Below are positions 8,358-16,759 of a DNA stretch of 18,928 nucleotides, piece after piece. The DNA lies in the NCBI GenBank assembly GCA_007132365.1, contig SLOS01000030.1, positions 1 to 18,928 of the forward strand, given 5' to 3'. Made by a program: the position numbers and the translations under genes. The notes below the pieces were generated by a model. It saw nothing but the letters and a program-made list of their open reading frames with translations, ran no database searches and had not been told where the DNA came from. The stretch's first letter is position 1; every line of letters starts with the position of its first letter. The stretch is from Bacteroidales bacterium (GTDB taxonomy: Bacteria; Bacteroidota; Bacteroidia; Bacteroidales; PUMT01).

Positions 8358-9056
8358 ATGAGCAACTTGATTTTACTCCAGATCAGCCTCTCAGAAAATC
8401 TGAATAATCTGGAACCTATGCAGCAGGGTGAACTAACCATGTCATACTGGGAACTGGCCTTCAAGGGTGGATGGGTTATGATCCCTATTTTGGTTTTGTC
8501 GATCGTAGCAGTATACATCTTTTTTGAACGTTATTTTGCCATTAAAAAAGCAGAAAAGGTAGATTTTAATTTCATGAACAAGATAAAGGATTACATACAC
8601 GATGATAAAATAGACTCAGCAATTACCCTGTGCCAGTCCTCCGAAAACCCTGTCGCAAAAATGATAGAAAAAGGTATCAGCAGGATCGGCAGGCCTCTTA
8701 ATGACATAAATGCAGCCATTGAAAATGTAGGAAAACTTGAAATATATAAACTTGAGAAAGGTTTGCCCACCCTTGCAACCGTTGCCGGTGCAGCACCCAT
8801 GATTGGTTTTTTGGGAACAGTAATGGGGATGATACGGGCATTTTATGATATGTCAAATGCAGGAGCCAATATAGATGTTTCACTATTATCCAGTGGTATA
8901 TATACAGCTATGATCACCACAATGGCAGGGCTTATGGTAGGGATTGTAGCATTTCTGGCCTACAATGCGCTTGTAGCCAAAGTTGAAAAAGTAGTCTTCA
9001 GGCTTGAGGCAAATACCACCGAGTTCATGGACCTGCTCAATGAACCTGTTAATTAA
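8358..9056 (+). CDS. exbB: MotA/TolQ/ExbB family proton channel subunit
   Basis: The protein has 232 residues, normal for the family. It forms the pentameric inner-membrane proton channel that powers TonB-type transducers. Three membrane segments are visible: about 36-57 (GGWVMIPILVLSIVAVYIFF), about 134-156 (the conserved GAAPMIGFLGTVMGMIRAF block) and about 175-200 (GIYTAMITTMAGLMVGIVAF). The Thr and small residues that line the pore in the family are present in the last two. The first 30 residues form a short leader with LLQ near the start, common in Bacteroidota homologues, so ATG 8358 is kept over the internal ATGs at 8418 and 8439. It is the first gene of an exbB-exbD-tonB operon. TolQ is an alternative name; the neighbours favour ExbB. 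Confidence 0.92.
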   Translation: MSNLILLQISLSENLNNLEPMQQGELTMSYWELAFKGGWVMIPILVLSIVAVYIFFERYFAIKKAEKVDFNFMNKIKDYIHDDKIDSAITLCQSSENPVAKMIEKGISRIGRPLNDINAAIENVGKLEIYKLEKGLPTLATVAGAAPMIGFLGTVMGMIRAFYDMSNAGANIDVSLLSSGIYTAMITTMAGLMVGIVAFLAYNALVAKVEKVVFRLEANTTEFMDLLNEPVN

Positions 9057-9108
9057 CATTGTACAGAAAAAGGCAGGAAAATTTTATTAAATCTAATAAT
9101 TGCCAAAA

Positions 9109-9501
9109 ATGTCATTGCGTTCCAGAAATAAAATCCAGGCAGGCTTTAGTATGTCAGGAATGACTGATATAGTATTCCTTCTGCTTATTTTTTTCATGAT
9201 CACCTCAACACTTATTGCACCAAATGCCCTTAAACTCCTTCTGCCGCAAAGTGCACACCAGACAATGGCAAATCCGATAACTACGGTGTCCATTACAAGA
9301 AATTATGAGTATTATGTGGAAACCACGCAGGTAGATATCGCAGATTTGGAACGGGTTTTGCAGGAAAGATTGGCAGGAGAAACTGAACCGACAATTTCGC
9401 TTCACGTGGACCGCAGTGTTCCTATGGAACAGGTTGTAAGAGTAATGAATATTGCCAAAGATAACAGATACAGGTTAATACTGGCAACAAGCGCCAGATG
9501 A
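9109..9501 (+). CDS. exbD: Biopolymer transport protein ExbD/TolR family
   Basis: The protein has 130 residues. A short basic cytoplasmic leader (MSLRSRNK) precedes one membrane helix at about 17-38 (SGMTDIVFLLLIFFMITSTL). Asp20 in the MTDIVFLL motif is the protonatable residue essential in the family. The periplasmic part (about 45-130) has the strand-helix pattern of ExbD, ending VMNIAKDNRYRLILATSAR. ExbD sits inside the ExbB pentamer and couples proton flow to TonB. ATG 9109 is chosen; an in-frame TTG at 9100 would add MPK. It lies 52 bp after exbB and one base before tonB, so the genes are clearly co-transcribed. Confidence 0.92.
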   Translation: MSLRSRNKIQAGFSMSGMTDIVFLLLIFFMITSTLIAPNALKLLLPQSAHQTMANPITTVSITRNYEYYVETTQVDIADLERVLQERLAGETEPTISLHVDRSVPMEQVVRVMNIAKDNRYRLILATSAR

Positions 9502-9502
9502 T

Positions 9503-10330
9503 ATGTGGGAGTTTTTCGAAAATAATAGAAGAGGGATTATCGGCACCACAATTTTTCATGTGGCAATAGCCCTCATTATTATTTTTCTTGGTTTCTCAAC
9601 CCCACTGCCACTTCCCGGAGAAGAAGGGATAATAATAAATTTCGGGACAGATGATGAGGGGCTGGGTTATACCCAGCCGCAAAGGCAGGAGGCCGCTCGC
9701 CCCGTACCCACTCCCCCGCCCGTGAGTGAACCTGAGGCTGTAGAAGAAATCATTACCCAGGACATGGAAGAGGCACCCTCCCTGCCCGTGCCCCAACCAG
9801 AAGAGATCAGGCAACCCGAGCCCGTTCAGCCTGTAGAACAACCACAGCCCGCTCCACCGGAAGAAACTGTACCCGAGGAAGTAGCCGAAGAGGTTCCTGA
9901 AAGAAGGCCAAATCCGAATGCCCTTTTCCCGGGCAGAACGACAACCGGGGATACCGGTACCAGCGAAGGTGAAACAACCGGCCCCGGAAACCAGGGGAGG
10001 GAAACAGGAGCATCCGATTCACCGCACAGAACAGGAGGTGATACCGGAAGCCCGGACGGTATATCCTTCAGCCTTGCCGGCAGGAACCCAACATCCCTGC
10101 CATTGCCGGTTTACAGACATCAGGTGGAGGGCACTGTTGTAGTGGAAGTTACCGTAAACCGCAATGGTGATGTAACCAATGCCAGACCTGGAGTGCGCGG
10201 TTCAAATACTACAAATATTAATCTGATGAATGCGGCCCAAAGGGCAGCTGAACGAGCCAAATTCAATGTAGATCCTGGTGCTCCGGCTTCTCAGAGGGGT
10301 ACCATTACCTACCATTTCATTCTTCAATAA
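9503..10330 (+). CDS. tonB: TonB family energy transducer
   Basis: The protein has 275 residues. A short cytoplasmic N-terminus with NNRRG is followed by one membrane anchor at about 12-31 (IIGTTIFHVAIALIIIFLGF). A Pro/Glu-rich linker at about 58-138 and a Gly/Thr/Asp-rich linker at about 143-186 follow; both look disordered and could cross the periplasm. The TonB C-terminal fold is at about 200-275 (VYRHQVEGTVVVEVTVNRNGDV, an AAQRAAERAKF helix, then a final TITYHFILQ strand). TonB passes proton-motive energy from ExbB/ExbD to outer-membrane receptors. The linker is acidic rather than the Lys-Pro type of enterobacterial TonB. A TolA-like role cannot be excluded. It follows exbD by one base and ends 13 bp from convergent glyA. 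Confidence 0.88.
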   Translation: MWEFFENNRRGIIGTTIFHVAIALIIIFLGFSTPLPLPGEEGIIINFGTDDEGLGYTQPQRQEAARPVPTPPPVSEPEAVEEIITQDMEEAPSLPVPQPEEIRQPEPVQPVEQPQPAPPEETVPEEVAEEVPERRPNPNALFPGRTTTGDTGTSEGETTGPGNQGRETGASDSPHRTGGDTGSPDGISFSLAGRNPTSLPLPVYRHQVEGTVVVEVTVNRNGDVTNARPGVRGSNTTNINLMNAAQRAAERAKFNVDPGAPASQRGTITYHFILQ

Positions 10331-10343
10331 TACCCGATAATCC

Positions 10344-11624
10344 TTACCATGCAAATTTGGGAAATTTGCCCATCATATTATTGACTTTCTGCTTTACAAC
10401 TTCAATAACTGTTTCATCGGAAATATTCATTATAACCTGATCAATCAGTTCAACAATTTTCATCATATCTTCCTCTTTCATTCCTCGTGTCGTAACAGCC
10501 GGGGTCCCAATCCTTATTCCCGATGTCTGAAAGGGTGAGCGGTCATCAAATGGCACCATGTTCTTATTTAAAGTAATATCAGCTTTAACGAGGGTATTTT
10601 CCACCACCTTGCCTGATATTCCGGGAACTTTGGTGCGCAGATCTATCAACATTGAATGGTTGTCGGTCCCTCCGGAAATCACTTTATATCCCTTCTCAGT
10701 AAAAGTACCCGACATTACTGCAGCATTCCTTTTTACCTGAAGCATATAATTTCTGAAATTATCCGATAAAGCCTCTTCAAAGGCAACAGCTTTAGCGGCT
10801 ATTATATGTTCAAGAGGTCCGCCCTGGGTGCCGGGGAATACAGCCGAATCAAGAATCTGCGACATCATTTTCACTTCCCCCTTTGGCGTTTTCAGTCCCC
10901 ATGGATTTTCAAAATCGCTGCCCATGATTATTATTCCTCCCCGGGGGCCGCGAAGTGTTTTGTGAGTTGTGGAAGTAACAATATGGCAGTGGGGAAATGG
11001 GTTGTTGAGTATTCCCTTAGCTATAAAACCGGCAGGATGTGCAATATCTGCCATAAGTAAAGCTCCCGCAGTGTCGGCGATCTCCCGCATTCTTTTATAG
11101 TCCCAGTCCCTCGAATAAGCCGAGGCCCCGGCAATTATCAGTTTTGGTTTCTCTTTAATCGCCTGCCGCTCCATCATATCATAATCCACCAGCCCGGAAT
11201 CCTTTTTCACCTCATAAGCTACCGGTTTGTAAAGTATTCCGGAAAAGTTTACAAATGACCCATGTGTAAGATGCCCGCCATGTGACAGATCAAGACCAAG
11301 AAAAACATCTCCCGGTTTCAATACCGCCAGCATTACCGCAGCATTTGCCTGGGCCCCGGAATGTGGTTGCACGTTGGCATATCCGGCATTGAATAACTTT
11401 TTGACCCTTTCTATGGCCAGTTGTTCAACCTCATCAATGAATTGACATCCTCCGTAATATCTCTTCCCGGGATAACCTTCGGCATATTTATTGGTCAGGC
11501 ACGAGCCCATTGCTTCCATAACCTGGTTGCTTACAAAGTTTTCAGAAGCTATAAGTTCTATACCCTCCAACTGCCTTTTATCTTCTTTGCCTATCAAATC
11601 AAAGATTATGGTGTCTCTTTCCAT
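10344..11624 (-). CDS. glyA: Serine hydroxymethyltransferase
   Basis: This PLP enzyme interconverts serine plus tetrahydrofolate with glycine plus 5,10-methylene-tetrahydrofolate in the cytoplasm, the main source of one-carbon units. Its 426 residues are close to the usual 410-430. The N-terminal substrate segment IELIASENF is at 22-30, YAEGYPGKRYYGG at 47-59, and HSGAQAN at 88-94. The PLP aspartate region is ADIAHPAG at 192-199. STTHKTLRGPRGG at 218-230 carries the Schiff-base lysine K222. All catalytic landmarks are intact. The gene stands alone, convergent with tonB. Its last codons contain a perfect 8-bp hairpin. Confidence 0.97.
   Translation of the reverse strand: MERDTIIFDLIGKEDKRQLEGIELIASENFVSNQVMEAMGSCLTNKYAEGYPGKRYYGGCQFIDEVEQLAIERVKKLFNAGYANVQPHSGAQANAAVMLAVLKPGDVFLGLDLSHGGHLTHGSFVNFSGILYKPVAYEVKKDSGLVDYDMMERQAIKEKPKLIIAGASAYSRDWDYKRMREIADTAGALLMADIAHPAGFIAKGILNNPFPHCHIVTSTTHKTLRGPRGGIIIMGSDFENPWGLKTPKGEVKMMSQILDSAVFPGTQGGPLEHIIAAKAVAFEEALSDNFRNYMLQVKRNAAVMSGTFTEKGYKVISGGTDNHSMLIDLRTKVPGISGKVVENTLVKADITLNKNMVPFDDRSPFQTSGIRIGTPAVTTRGMKEEDMMKIVELIDQVIMNISDETVIEVVKQKVNNMMGKFPKFAW
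10351..10369. repeat. Perfect hairpin at the tonB/glyA convergent junction
   Basis: GCAAATTT (10351-10358) and AAATTTGC (10362-10369) form an 8-bp stem with a 3-nt loop, inside the last codons of glyA (the KFPKF segment). It sits 20 bp after the tonB stop. No T-run follows on either strand, so it is at most a weak terminator or an end-protecting hairpin for the tonB transcript. Confidence 0.4.
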
Positions 11625-11765
11625 ACTGTATTAATTTTGGATGTTTTTCAGGATTAAATTTTACAACGCGAAAATACATTATTTGTATTTAATAAATGCA
11701 TTATTACCCCGGTCAACGGTAAAAACCATGGGGACTTTTAAAAAAATGGAGGGATGGTATAACTG

Positions 11766-12146
11766 TCAGTCACCAATATGACGGTAAACGACTTCCATAA
11801 ACAGATCCAGATCTATCGGTTTGGAGACATATTCGTCACAACCTGATTGCAGGCAGCGGTCCCTGTCCCCCGCCATAGCATAGGATGTATATGCAATAAC
11901 AGGTATTGAGGGCTCAAGGGCCTTGACCTGCCTTGTAAGCTCCAGTCCGTCAACCCCCGGAAGCTGTATATCCATGATGATCATGTCGGGAAGCTCTTCT
12001 TTTTTGATATATTTCATCAGTTCCCTGCCATTAGTAAAATGCTTAAGAAATACCTTGTGGCGGGAAAGAAGCTCTTCGATCAATTGAAAACTGGGAAGAT
12101 CATCATCGACGACAAAGATCCGCTTGTTTAAAATCTTATCGTTCAT
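11766..12146 (-). CDS. Stand-alone response regulator receiver domain
   Basis: The protein has 126 residues and is a single REC domain with no output domain. The acidic pair is D14/D15 (in FVVDDD), and the phosphoacceptor is D59 in IIMDIQLPGVDG. The switch threonine is T87 in IAYTSYA, and the conserved lysine is K109 in VSKPI. All residues needed for phosphorylation are present. The sequence resembles receivers detached from hybrid histidine kinases, like DivK or CheY types, so it probably acts by protein contact rather than DNA binding. No kinase lies in the window. It sits 69 bp downstream of the CLC channel gene on the same strand and may be co-transcribed with it. Confidence 0.9.
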   Translation of the reverse strand: MNDKILNKRIFVVDDDLPSFQLIEELLSRHKVFLKHFTNGRELMKYIKKEELPDMIIMDIQLPGVDGLELTRQVKALEPSIPVIAYTSYAMAGDRDRCLQSGCDEYVSKPIDLDLFMEVVYRHIGD

Positions 12147-12173
12147 CCTGTAGAATTATTGTTAGCACCAAAT

Positions 12174-12181
12174 CAAATATA
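12174..12181 (-). promoter_or_regulatory. Possible -7 promoter element before the response regulator
   Basis: Read on the minus strand this is TATATTTG, an exact match to TAnnTTTG, 28 bp upstream of the start codon. No TTTG -33 box lies at the right distance, so the call is weak. If real, the regulator can be expressed apart from the channel gene. Confidence 0.3.
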
Positions 12182-12215
12182 GTACTTTTTTTTAAATACT
12201 CGCATCTATGGTATA

Positions 12216-13991
12216 TTAGTCGGATGAAAACTGCAGGAGTATCTTCCGGTATGCTGAAAATATTTTGGATTTTGAGATAAATCCAACATACTTCATATTA
12301 TCCAGGACCGGGAGGTTCCAGGCACCTGAATCTTCGAATTTTCTCATAACAGATTCCATATTCTCATTCGCTGATACTGTTTCAGGAGGGATATGCATTA
12401 TATCCATTACCCTGACTTTATCGTACTGTGCCGGCTTGAATATTATTTCACGAATATTATCAAGCAGTACGATACCTAAAAGGTAATTATCCTCATCAAC
12501 AACAGGAAAAATATTCCGTCTCGATTTGGAGACGATCCTGACAAGTTCTCCAAGGGTGGCTTCCGGATGAACTGTTTTCAGATCGGTCTCAATTACCGGA
12601 CCCATCTTCATAAGTGTCAGGACTGCCCTGTCCTTGTGATGGGTAATCAATTCTCCCTTTGCAGCAAGCCTTTTAGTATAGATGGAATGCGGTTCAAAAT
12701 ACATTATTGTTATATAGGCTATCGTTGAAGTAATAATAAGTGGAATGAACAATTCATACCCTCCCGTGATTTCAGCAATCAAAAAAATTGCCGTAAGTGG
12801 CGCATGCATCACACCTGCCATTACTCCTGCCATTCCAACCAGGGCAAAATTCCGTTCCGAAACATTTATAAAAGTAAAGTTATTGATCAGAATTGCTGCA
12901 ACAAAGCCTGTAACACCACCCATATAGAGGGAAGGGGCAAAAATCCCCCCCACTCCACCGCTACCTGTGGTAGCTGCCATCGCGATAACTTTGAAAAAGA
13001 GTATAAAAATAAGAAAGCCCAGAAAAATCCAGTAGTTATCCCTCATATTTGCTATCAGGCTGCCGGCAGCAATTTCAGTTGCATCACCTCCAAGCAATTC
13101 TCTGAGTGTGCCGTAACCCTCTCCGTAAAGGGGAGGAAACAGATAGATCAGCAGTCCGAGCAAAGCTCCACCGTAAAATAACCGATGATAAGGGCTTGAT
13201 ATCTTATTCAATCTTGACTCAACTTTTAATGAACCCCATGTAAAATAATAGGATACCAGTCCGGTAATTACACCCAGAAGAATGTACCATGGAATATTCC
13301 CTATAAGAAATGGCTCATGAAGGGTAAAATAGAATACTGCTCCCTTGCCAAGCAGCAGTGTTGCAATAGTAGCTGCTGTTACCGCTGATATCAACAAGGG
13401 AATTATTGCCCACATGGTAAGATCAAGCATCAGTACCTCAAGGCTGAAAATCATGGCTGCAATGGGTGATTTAAATATACCGGCAATTGCACCGGTAGCT
13501 CCGCAGGCGATCAACAGCGTAATAGTTTTATAGTTAAGCTTCAAAAATCTGCCCAGATTGGACCCAATAGATGCTCCTGTAAGTACAATCGGAGCTTCAA
13601 GGCCCACTGATCCGCCAAATCCGACTGTCATAGTGCTGGCGACCATTGAGGAATAAGAGTTATGCGGAGCCAGAACTGAATCTTTCCTGGAAATGGCATG
13701 AAGCACTTTTGAAACACCATGAGAAATATTATCCCTGATAACATACCTTGCAAAAACCACTGTCAGAAAAATACCTGCAGCAGGAAATGCAAGATATATC
13801 AGGTTACCGGTTTCCGGCGCCAGCCTGCCGGTAAGGAATTCATTCGTATAATAAACGGTATTCTTCAGCAATACAGCTGCCAGTCCGCTAAGAATTCCAA
13901 TTATCAGACTGAGGCTCAGCAGGAGCTGGCGATGCCGCAGGTTGCTGATCACCCATAAAAGTATCCTTGATATTATAGTCTCTTTTTTCAT
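12216..13991 (-). CDS. CLC family chloride channel/transporter with C-terminal CBS pair
   Basis: The protein has 591 residues from the chosen ATG. Residues about 22-430 form the CLC membrane domain. The gating glutamate is E132 in the GLEAP motif, and GSGGVGGIFAP at 343-353 is the third anion-site motif. Y438 in SIYTKRL is a candidate for the pore tyrosine. The first anion motif GSGIP is not recognisable; SHGVS occupies its place (about 90-94). The position matching the internal proton glutamate (E203 of CLC-ec1) is V186 in FSLEVL. Two CBS domains follow at about 465-520 and 528-585, which in relatives bind adenine nucleotides and modulate gating. The open frame extends 37 codons upstream to 14102, but that leader is polar and unlike a CLC start, whereas MKKETIISRILLW begins the usual N-terminal helix. 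Confidence 0.9.
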   Translation of the reverse strand: MKKETIISRILLWVISNLRHRQLLLSLSLIIGILSGLAAVLLKNTVYYTNEFLTGRLAPETGNLIYLAFPAAGIFLTVVFARYVIRDNISHGVSKVLHAISRKDSVLAPHNSYSSMVASTMTVGFGGSVGLEAPIVLTGASIGSNLGRFLKLNYKTITLLIACGATGAIAGIFKSPIAAMIFSLEVLMLDLTMWAIIPLLISAVTAATIATLLLGKGAVFYFTLHEPFLIGNIPWYILLGVITGLVSYYFTWGSLKVESRLNKISSPYHRLFYGGALLGLLIYLFPPLYGEGYGTLRELLGGDATEIAAGSLIANMRDNYWIFLGFLIFILFFKVIAMAATTGSGGVGGIFAPSLYMGGVTGFVAAILINNFTFINVSERNFALVGMAGVMAGVMHAPLTAIFLIAEITGGYELFIPLIITSTIAYITIMYFEPHSIYTKRLAAKGELITHHKDRAVLTLMKMGPVIETDLKTVHPEATLGELVRIVSKSRRNIFPVVDEDNYLLGIVLLDNIREIIFKPAQYDKVRVMDIMHIPPETVSANENMESVMRKFEDSGAWNLPVLDNMKYVGFISKSKIFSAYRKILLQFSSD

Positions 13992-13998
13992 CCAGTCA

Positions 13999-14006
13999 CA
14001 AAAATA
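13999..14006 (-). promoter_or_regulatory. Possible -7 promoter element before the CLC gene
   Basis: On the minus strand this reads TATTTTTG, an exact TAnnTTTG match, ending 7 bp before the chosen ATG at 13991. That would give an almost leaderless transcript. No TTTG sits at the -33 distance, so this may be chance in AT-rich DNA. Confidence 0.25.
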
Positions 14007-14080
14007 CAATTTAGTTTGAGATAATTGAATTAACCACAGAACCTTCGGTAATCCCGGGCAAGTATGTTGTTTATTCTGTC

Positions 14081-14088
14081 TATTTTTG
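14081..14088 (+). promoter_or_regulatory. Possible -7 promoter element for the M16 peptidase pair
   Basis: TATTTTTG exactly matches TAnnTTTG and lies 85 bp before the first M16 start codon. The -33 region lacks a TTTG at 19-21 nt, so support is partial. A divergent -7 match faces it on the minus strand at 13999-14006. Confidence 0.35.
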
Positions 14089-14173
14089 TATGCACCTGTC
14101 ATGTTGCCGGGTTATACAAAATATGGCCGATAAAAGGATGTGATGATTTAATGGTCCAGTAATAAAAACCTAT

Positions 14174-15412
14174 ATGATCAAATTTACCAGAAGGGTCCTT
14201 GATAACGGACTGAAAGTGATTGTGCACGGGGACAACTCGACCCCTCTCGCTGTTGTCAGCCTGCTTTACGATGTCGGATCAAAGGACGAGAACGAAGAAA
14301 AGACTGGTCTGGTCCACCTGCTGGAACATCTTATGTTTGGGGGGTCTCTGAATATCCGCTCATATGACAGGGAGGTACAGAAGGCAGGAGGAGAGAATAA
14401 TGCATTTACAAGCAATGACATAACCAACTATTATATTAAACTGCCTGCAGCAAATCTTGAGACCGGGCTCTGGCTGGAATCAGACCGTATGCTGGGTCTG
14501 AATTTTACTAAAAAGGGACTTGAAATACAAAAGAGTGTTGTTATTGAAGAATACAAACAAAGATACCTGAACCAGCCCTACGGTGACACATGGCTGTTGC
14601 TGCGACCTCTTGCCTATAAGAAACACCCTTACAGATGGCCGGTTATAGGCAGCGATATCAGCCATATTGAAAATATAACACTTGATGAGATCAGGCAATT
14701 TCATAATGATTACTATTGCCCTTCCAATGCAATACTTTCAATAACAGGAAATATTGATGAGGACCACTGCCTGGAACTTGCCGGGAAATGGTTCGGCACA
14801 ATAGAAAAAAGAAAAAGCACTGTCCGCAGCCTTCCTGCTAAACCAACGCAGAAAGAGGCGAGAAAACTTGAAGTAACCCGCAATGTGCCATATCATGAAA
14901 TAATAAAATCATTTCATATGAGCAGCAGAGACCACCCTGATTACTTCACAGCAGACCTTATATCCGATCTCCTCGCAGGGGGTAAGTCATCAAGACTTTA
15001 CAGAAAACTTGTAATGGACACAAAACTTTTCAGTAATATAAATTCATATATCACGGGGGACCTGGATCCGGGACTTTTTATTATAAAGGGCAGGCTCTCG
15101 GAAGGAGTAGAAATGTCCCGGGGACAAGACGAAATCTTAAATGAGATACAGGCTTTCATCTCACAACCACCCGGCAAAAAAGAACTTGATAAGGTAAAAA
15201 ACAAGCTGGAGGCCACAAGGCAATATACTCACAGTGATATCCTGAATAAAGCTACAGATCTGAGCTATTATGAACTTATGGGAGATGCAGCCATACTGAA
15301 TGATGAGATTGAAAAGTACAAAAACGTTAACGCATATCATATCAGTGAGTTAGCCAGGTCAATTTTTGATCAGGCTAACTCCTCCACCCTTTTATATCAC
15401 TCAAATCAATAA
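14174..15412 (+). CDS. M16 zinc metallopeptidase, catalytic subunit (insulinase/MPP-like)
   Basis: The protein has 412 residues, the size of a single M16B half-clamp. The inverted zinc motif HxxEH is intact as H48-LLE-H52, with E51 as general base. The third zinc ligand is probably E125 or E126 in VVIEEYKQR. The N-terminal half (about 1-210) is the active M16 domain, and the C-terminal half is the M16_C domain with GGKSSRLYRKLV at about 273-284. There is no evident signal peptide, so it is probably cytoplasmic. It is followed after 11 bp by a second M16 gene that lacks the zinc site. Such pairs form heterodimers in related systems, so this is likely the zinc-bearing half. Its natural substrate is unknown. 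Confidence 0.92.
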   Translation: MIKFTRRVLDNGLKVIVHGDNSTPLAVVSLLYDVGSKDENEEKTGLVHLLEHLMFGGSLNIRSYDREVQKAGGENNAFTSNDITNYYIKLPAANLETGLWLESDRMLGLNFTKKGLEIQKSVVIEEYKQRYLNQPYGDTWLLLRPLAYKKHPYRWPVIGSDISHIENITLDEIRQFHNDYYCPSNAILSITGNIDEDHCLELAGKWFGTIEKRKSTVRSLPAKPTQKEARKLEVTRNVPYHEIIKSFHMSSRDHPDYFTADLISDLLAGGKSSRLYRKLVMDTKLFSNINSYITGDLDPGLFIIKGRLSEGVEMSRGQDEILNEIQAFISQPPGKKELDKVKNKLEATRQYTHSDILNKATDLSYYELMGDAAILNDEIEKYKNVNAYHISELARSIFDQANSSTLLYHSNQ

Positions 15413-15423
15413 CACAATAAAAG

Positions 15424-16716
15424 TTGGACAGAAGCAAAGTACCATTAAAGGCAAAGGAGATCAAAACCGGCAATATTGAACCTGATGTTGTCAGGCTTGG
15501 AAACTCGGTTCCCATTTATATGATCCATGCAGGTAGTCAGCCGGTTATCAAAATTGACCTGATATTCAAAGCAGGGTCCTGGTGGCAGTCAAAACCTCTC
15601 GTGGCATCCACAGCAAATGCCATGCTTATGGAAGGGACCTCAGGATATTCAGGTGAAGAGATTGCAGAAAAGATTGATTATTACGGATCATATCTTAACC
15701 CTTATTCTGACAGGGATCATGCTTTTATAAGCATCTACTCCCTGACAAAGCATCTGGATATAATTCTGCCTCTATTGTCGGAGATCATAAAAACCCCTTC
15801 ATTCCCTGAAAAGGAACTACAGAATTACCTTGAAAGACGCAAGCAGGCTTATATGGTTGAAAAAACCCGTGTCACAAGTCTGGCGAGGGAAAAGTTTTCT
15901 TTTGCCCTCTATGGCCCGAACCATCCTTACGGGCAGCAACTGACTGTATCGGACTTTAATAATATCAACAGGGAGGACCTTGAAGAATTCCACAAAAAAT
16001 TCTACCTGTCCGGGAATTTGAGCATAATTGTTTCCGGAAGGTACAATGAAAAAGATCTTGCAAGGAAGATGGAAGATCTTTTCGGGGACGCGGACTGGCA
16101 ATCAGGGGAGATGATTGAGAAGGTAGATCCGGAAAAACGAGCCTCCTGTAATATGAGAATTTTAATTCCAAAAGAAGATGCTGTGCAATCGGCGTTACGC
16201 GTAGGCAGGGAACTATTTAACACGACAGACCCTGAATATACAGGAATGCTGGTACTAAACAACATTCTGGGCGGACATTTTGGTTCGCGTCTTATGCAGA
16301 ATATCCGTGAAAAAAAAGGATACACCTATGGTATCGGGTCAGTTATGGTAAGCCTCAGAAACAGTGGATTTATGGCTATAGTTTCCGAGGTTGGGACAGG
16401 TTACTGGAATGCAGCACTTAAAGAGATATCCAAAGAATTGGATAAACTTCGCAGTAAACCGGTTCCGCGCAGTGAGCTTGAAATCACCAGGAGTCATATG
16501 CTCGGAGAGGTTCTCAGAGGATTCGACGGCCCTTTTGCATGGTCAGAAAGCATAAAGAGCCTGATTGAGCAGGATCTGGATGCAGGCTACTATCAAAGAC
16601 TATCTGATACCATCCTTAATATCAGTCCCCGACAACTCCATGAACTTGCAGAAAGGTATCTGTCGCCTTCTGACATGTATGAAATTATTGCCGGAAACAC
16701 CGGAAAATCCGGTTGA
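15424..16716 (+). CDS. M16 peptidase-like protein, zinc-less partner subunit
   Basis: The protein has 430 residues with the same M16 fold as its upstream neighbour. At the zinc position the sequence is TANAMLMEGT (about 63-72): both histidines are missing, so it should not bind zinc. It keeps the substrate-binding arginine/tyrosine segment, NIREKKGYTYGIGS at 293-306 (R295, Y300/Y302), a feature of the non-catalytic half of M16B heterodimers. The start is TTG 15424: an in-frame TAA lies at 15418-15420 and the next in-frame Met is residue 33, inside the first strand. Only 11 bp separate it from the catalytic gene, so the two are translated from one message. No signal peptide is evident. Confidence 0.9.
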   Translation: MDRSKVPLKAKEIKTGNIEPDVVRLGNSVPIYMIHAGSQPVIKIDLIFKAGSWWQSKPLVASTANAMLMEGTSGYSGEEIAEKIDYYGSYLNPYSDRDHAFISIYSLTKHLDIILPLLSEIIKTPSFPEKELQNYLERRKQAYMVEKTRVTSLAREKFSFALYGPNHPYGQQLTVSDFNNINREDLEEFHKKFYLSGNLSIIVSGRYNEKDLARKMEDLFGDADWQSGEMIEKVDPEKRASCNMRILIPKEDAVQSALRVGRELFNTTDPEYTGMLVLNNILGGHFGSRLMQNIREKKGYTYGIGSVMVSLRNSGFMAIVSEVGTGYWNAALKEISKELDKLRSKPVPRSELEITRSHMLGEVLRGFDGPFAWSESIKSLIEQDLDAGYYQRLSDTILNISPRQLHELAERYLSPSDMYEIIAGNTGKSG

Positions 16717-16759
16717 TATCCATGTCGATAAAAAAGTATGAGTACAAGCAAAATGAGTC

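Noticed and set aside
11672..11690. AT-rich hairpin (AAATAC/GTATTT) upstream of glyA
   Set aside because: A 6-bp AT-only stem is expected by chance in this spacer and has no terminator or operator features.
12804..13181. 125-codon open frame on the plus strand
   Set aside because: It is antisense to the conserved CLC membrane domain, Cys/His/Lys-rich and without recognisable features.
13992..14102. N-terminal extension of 37 codons on the CLC protein
   Set aside because: The extension is polar with two cysteines and does not look like a CLC leader or a signal peptide; ATG 13991 begins the expected N-terminal helix.
15487..15639. Possibility that the second M16 gene is a decayed pseudogene because the zinc motif is missing
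   Set aside because: The frame is intact over 430 codons, the R/Y segment is kept, and zinc-less M16 partners are known; it is better read as a functional partner subunit.
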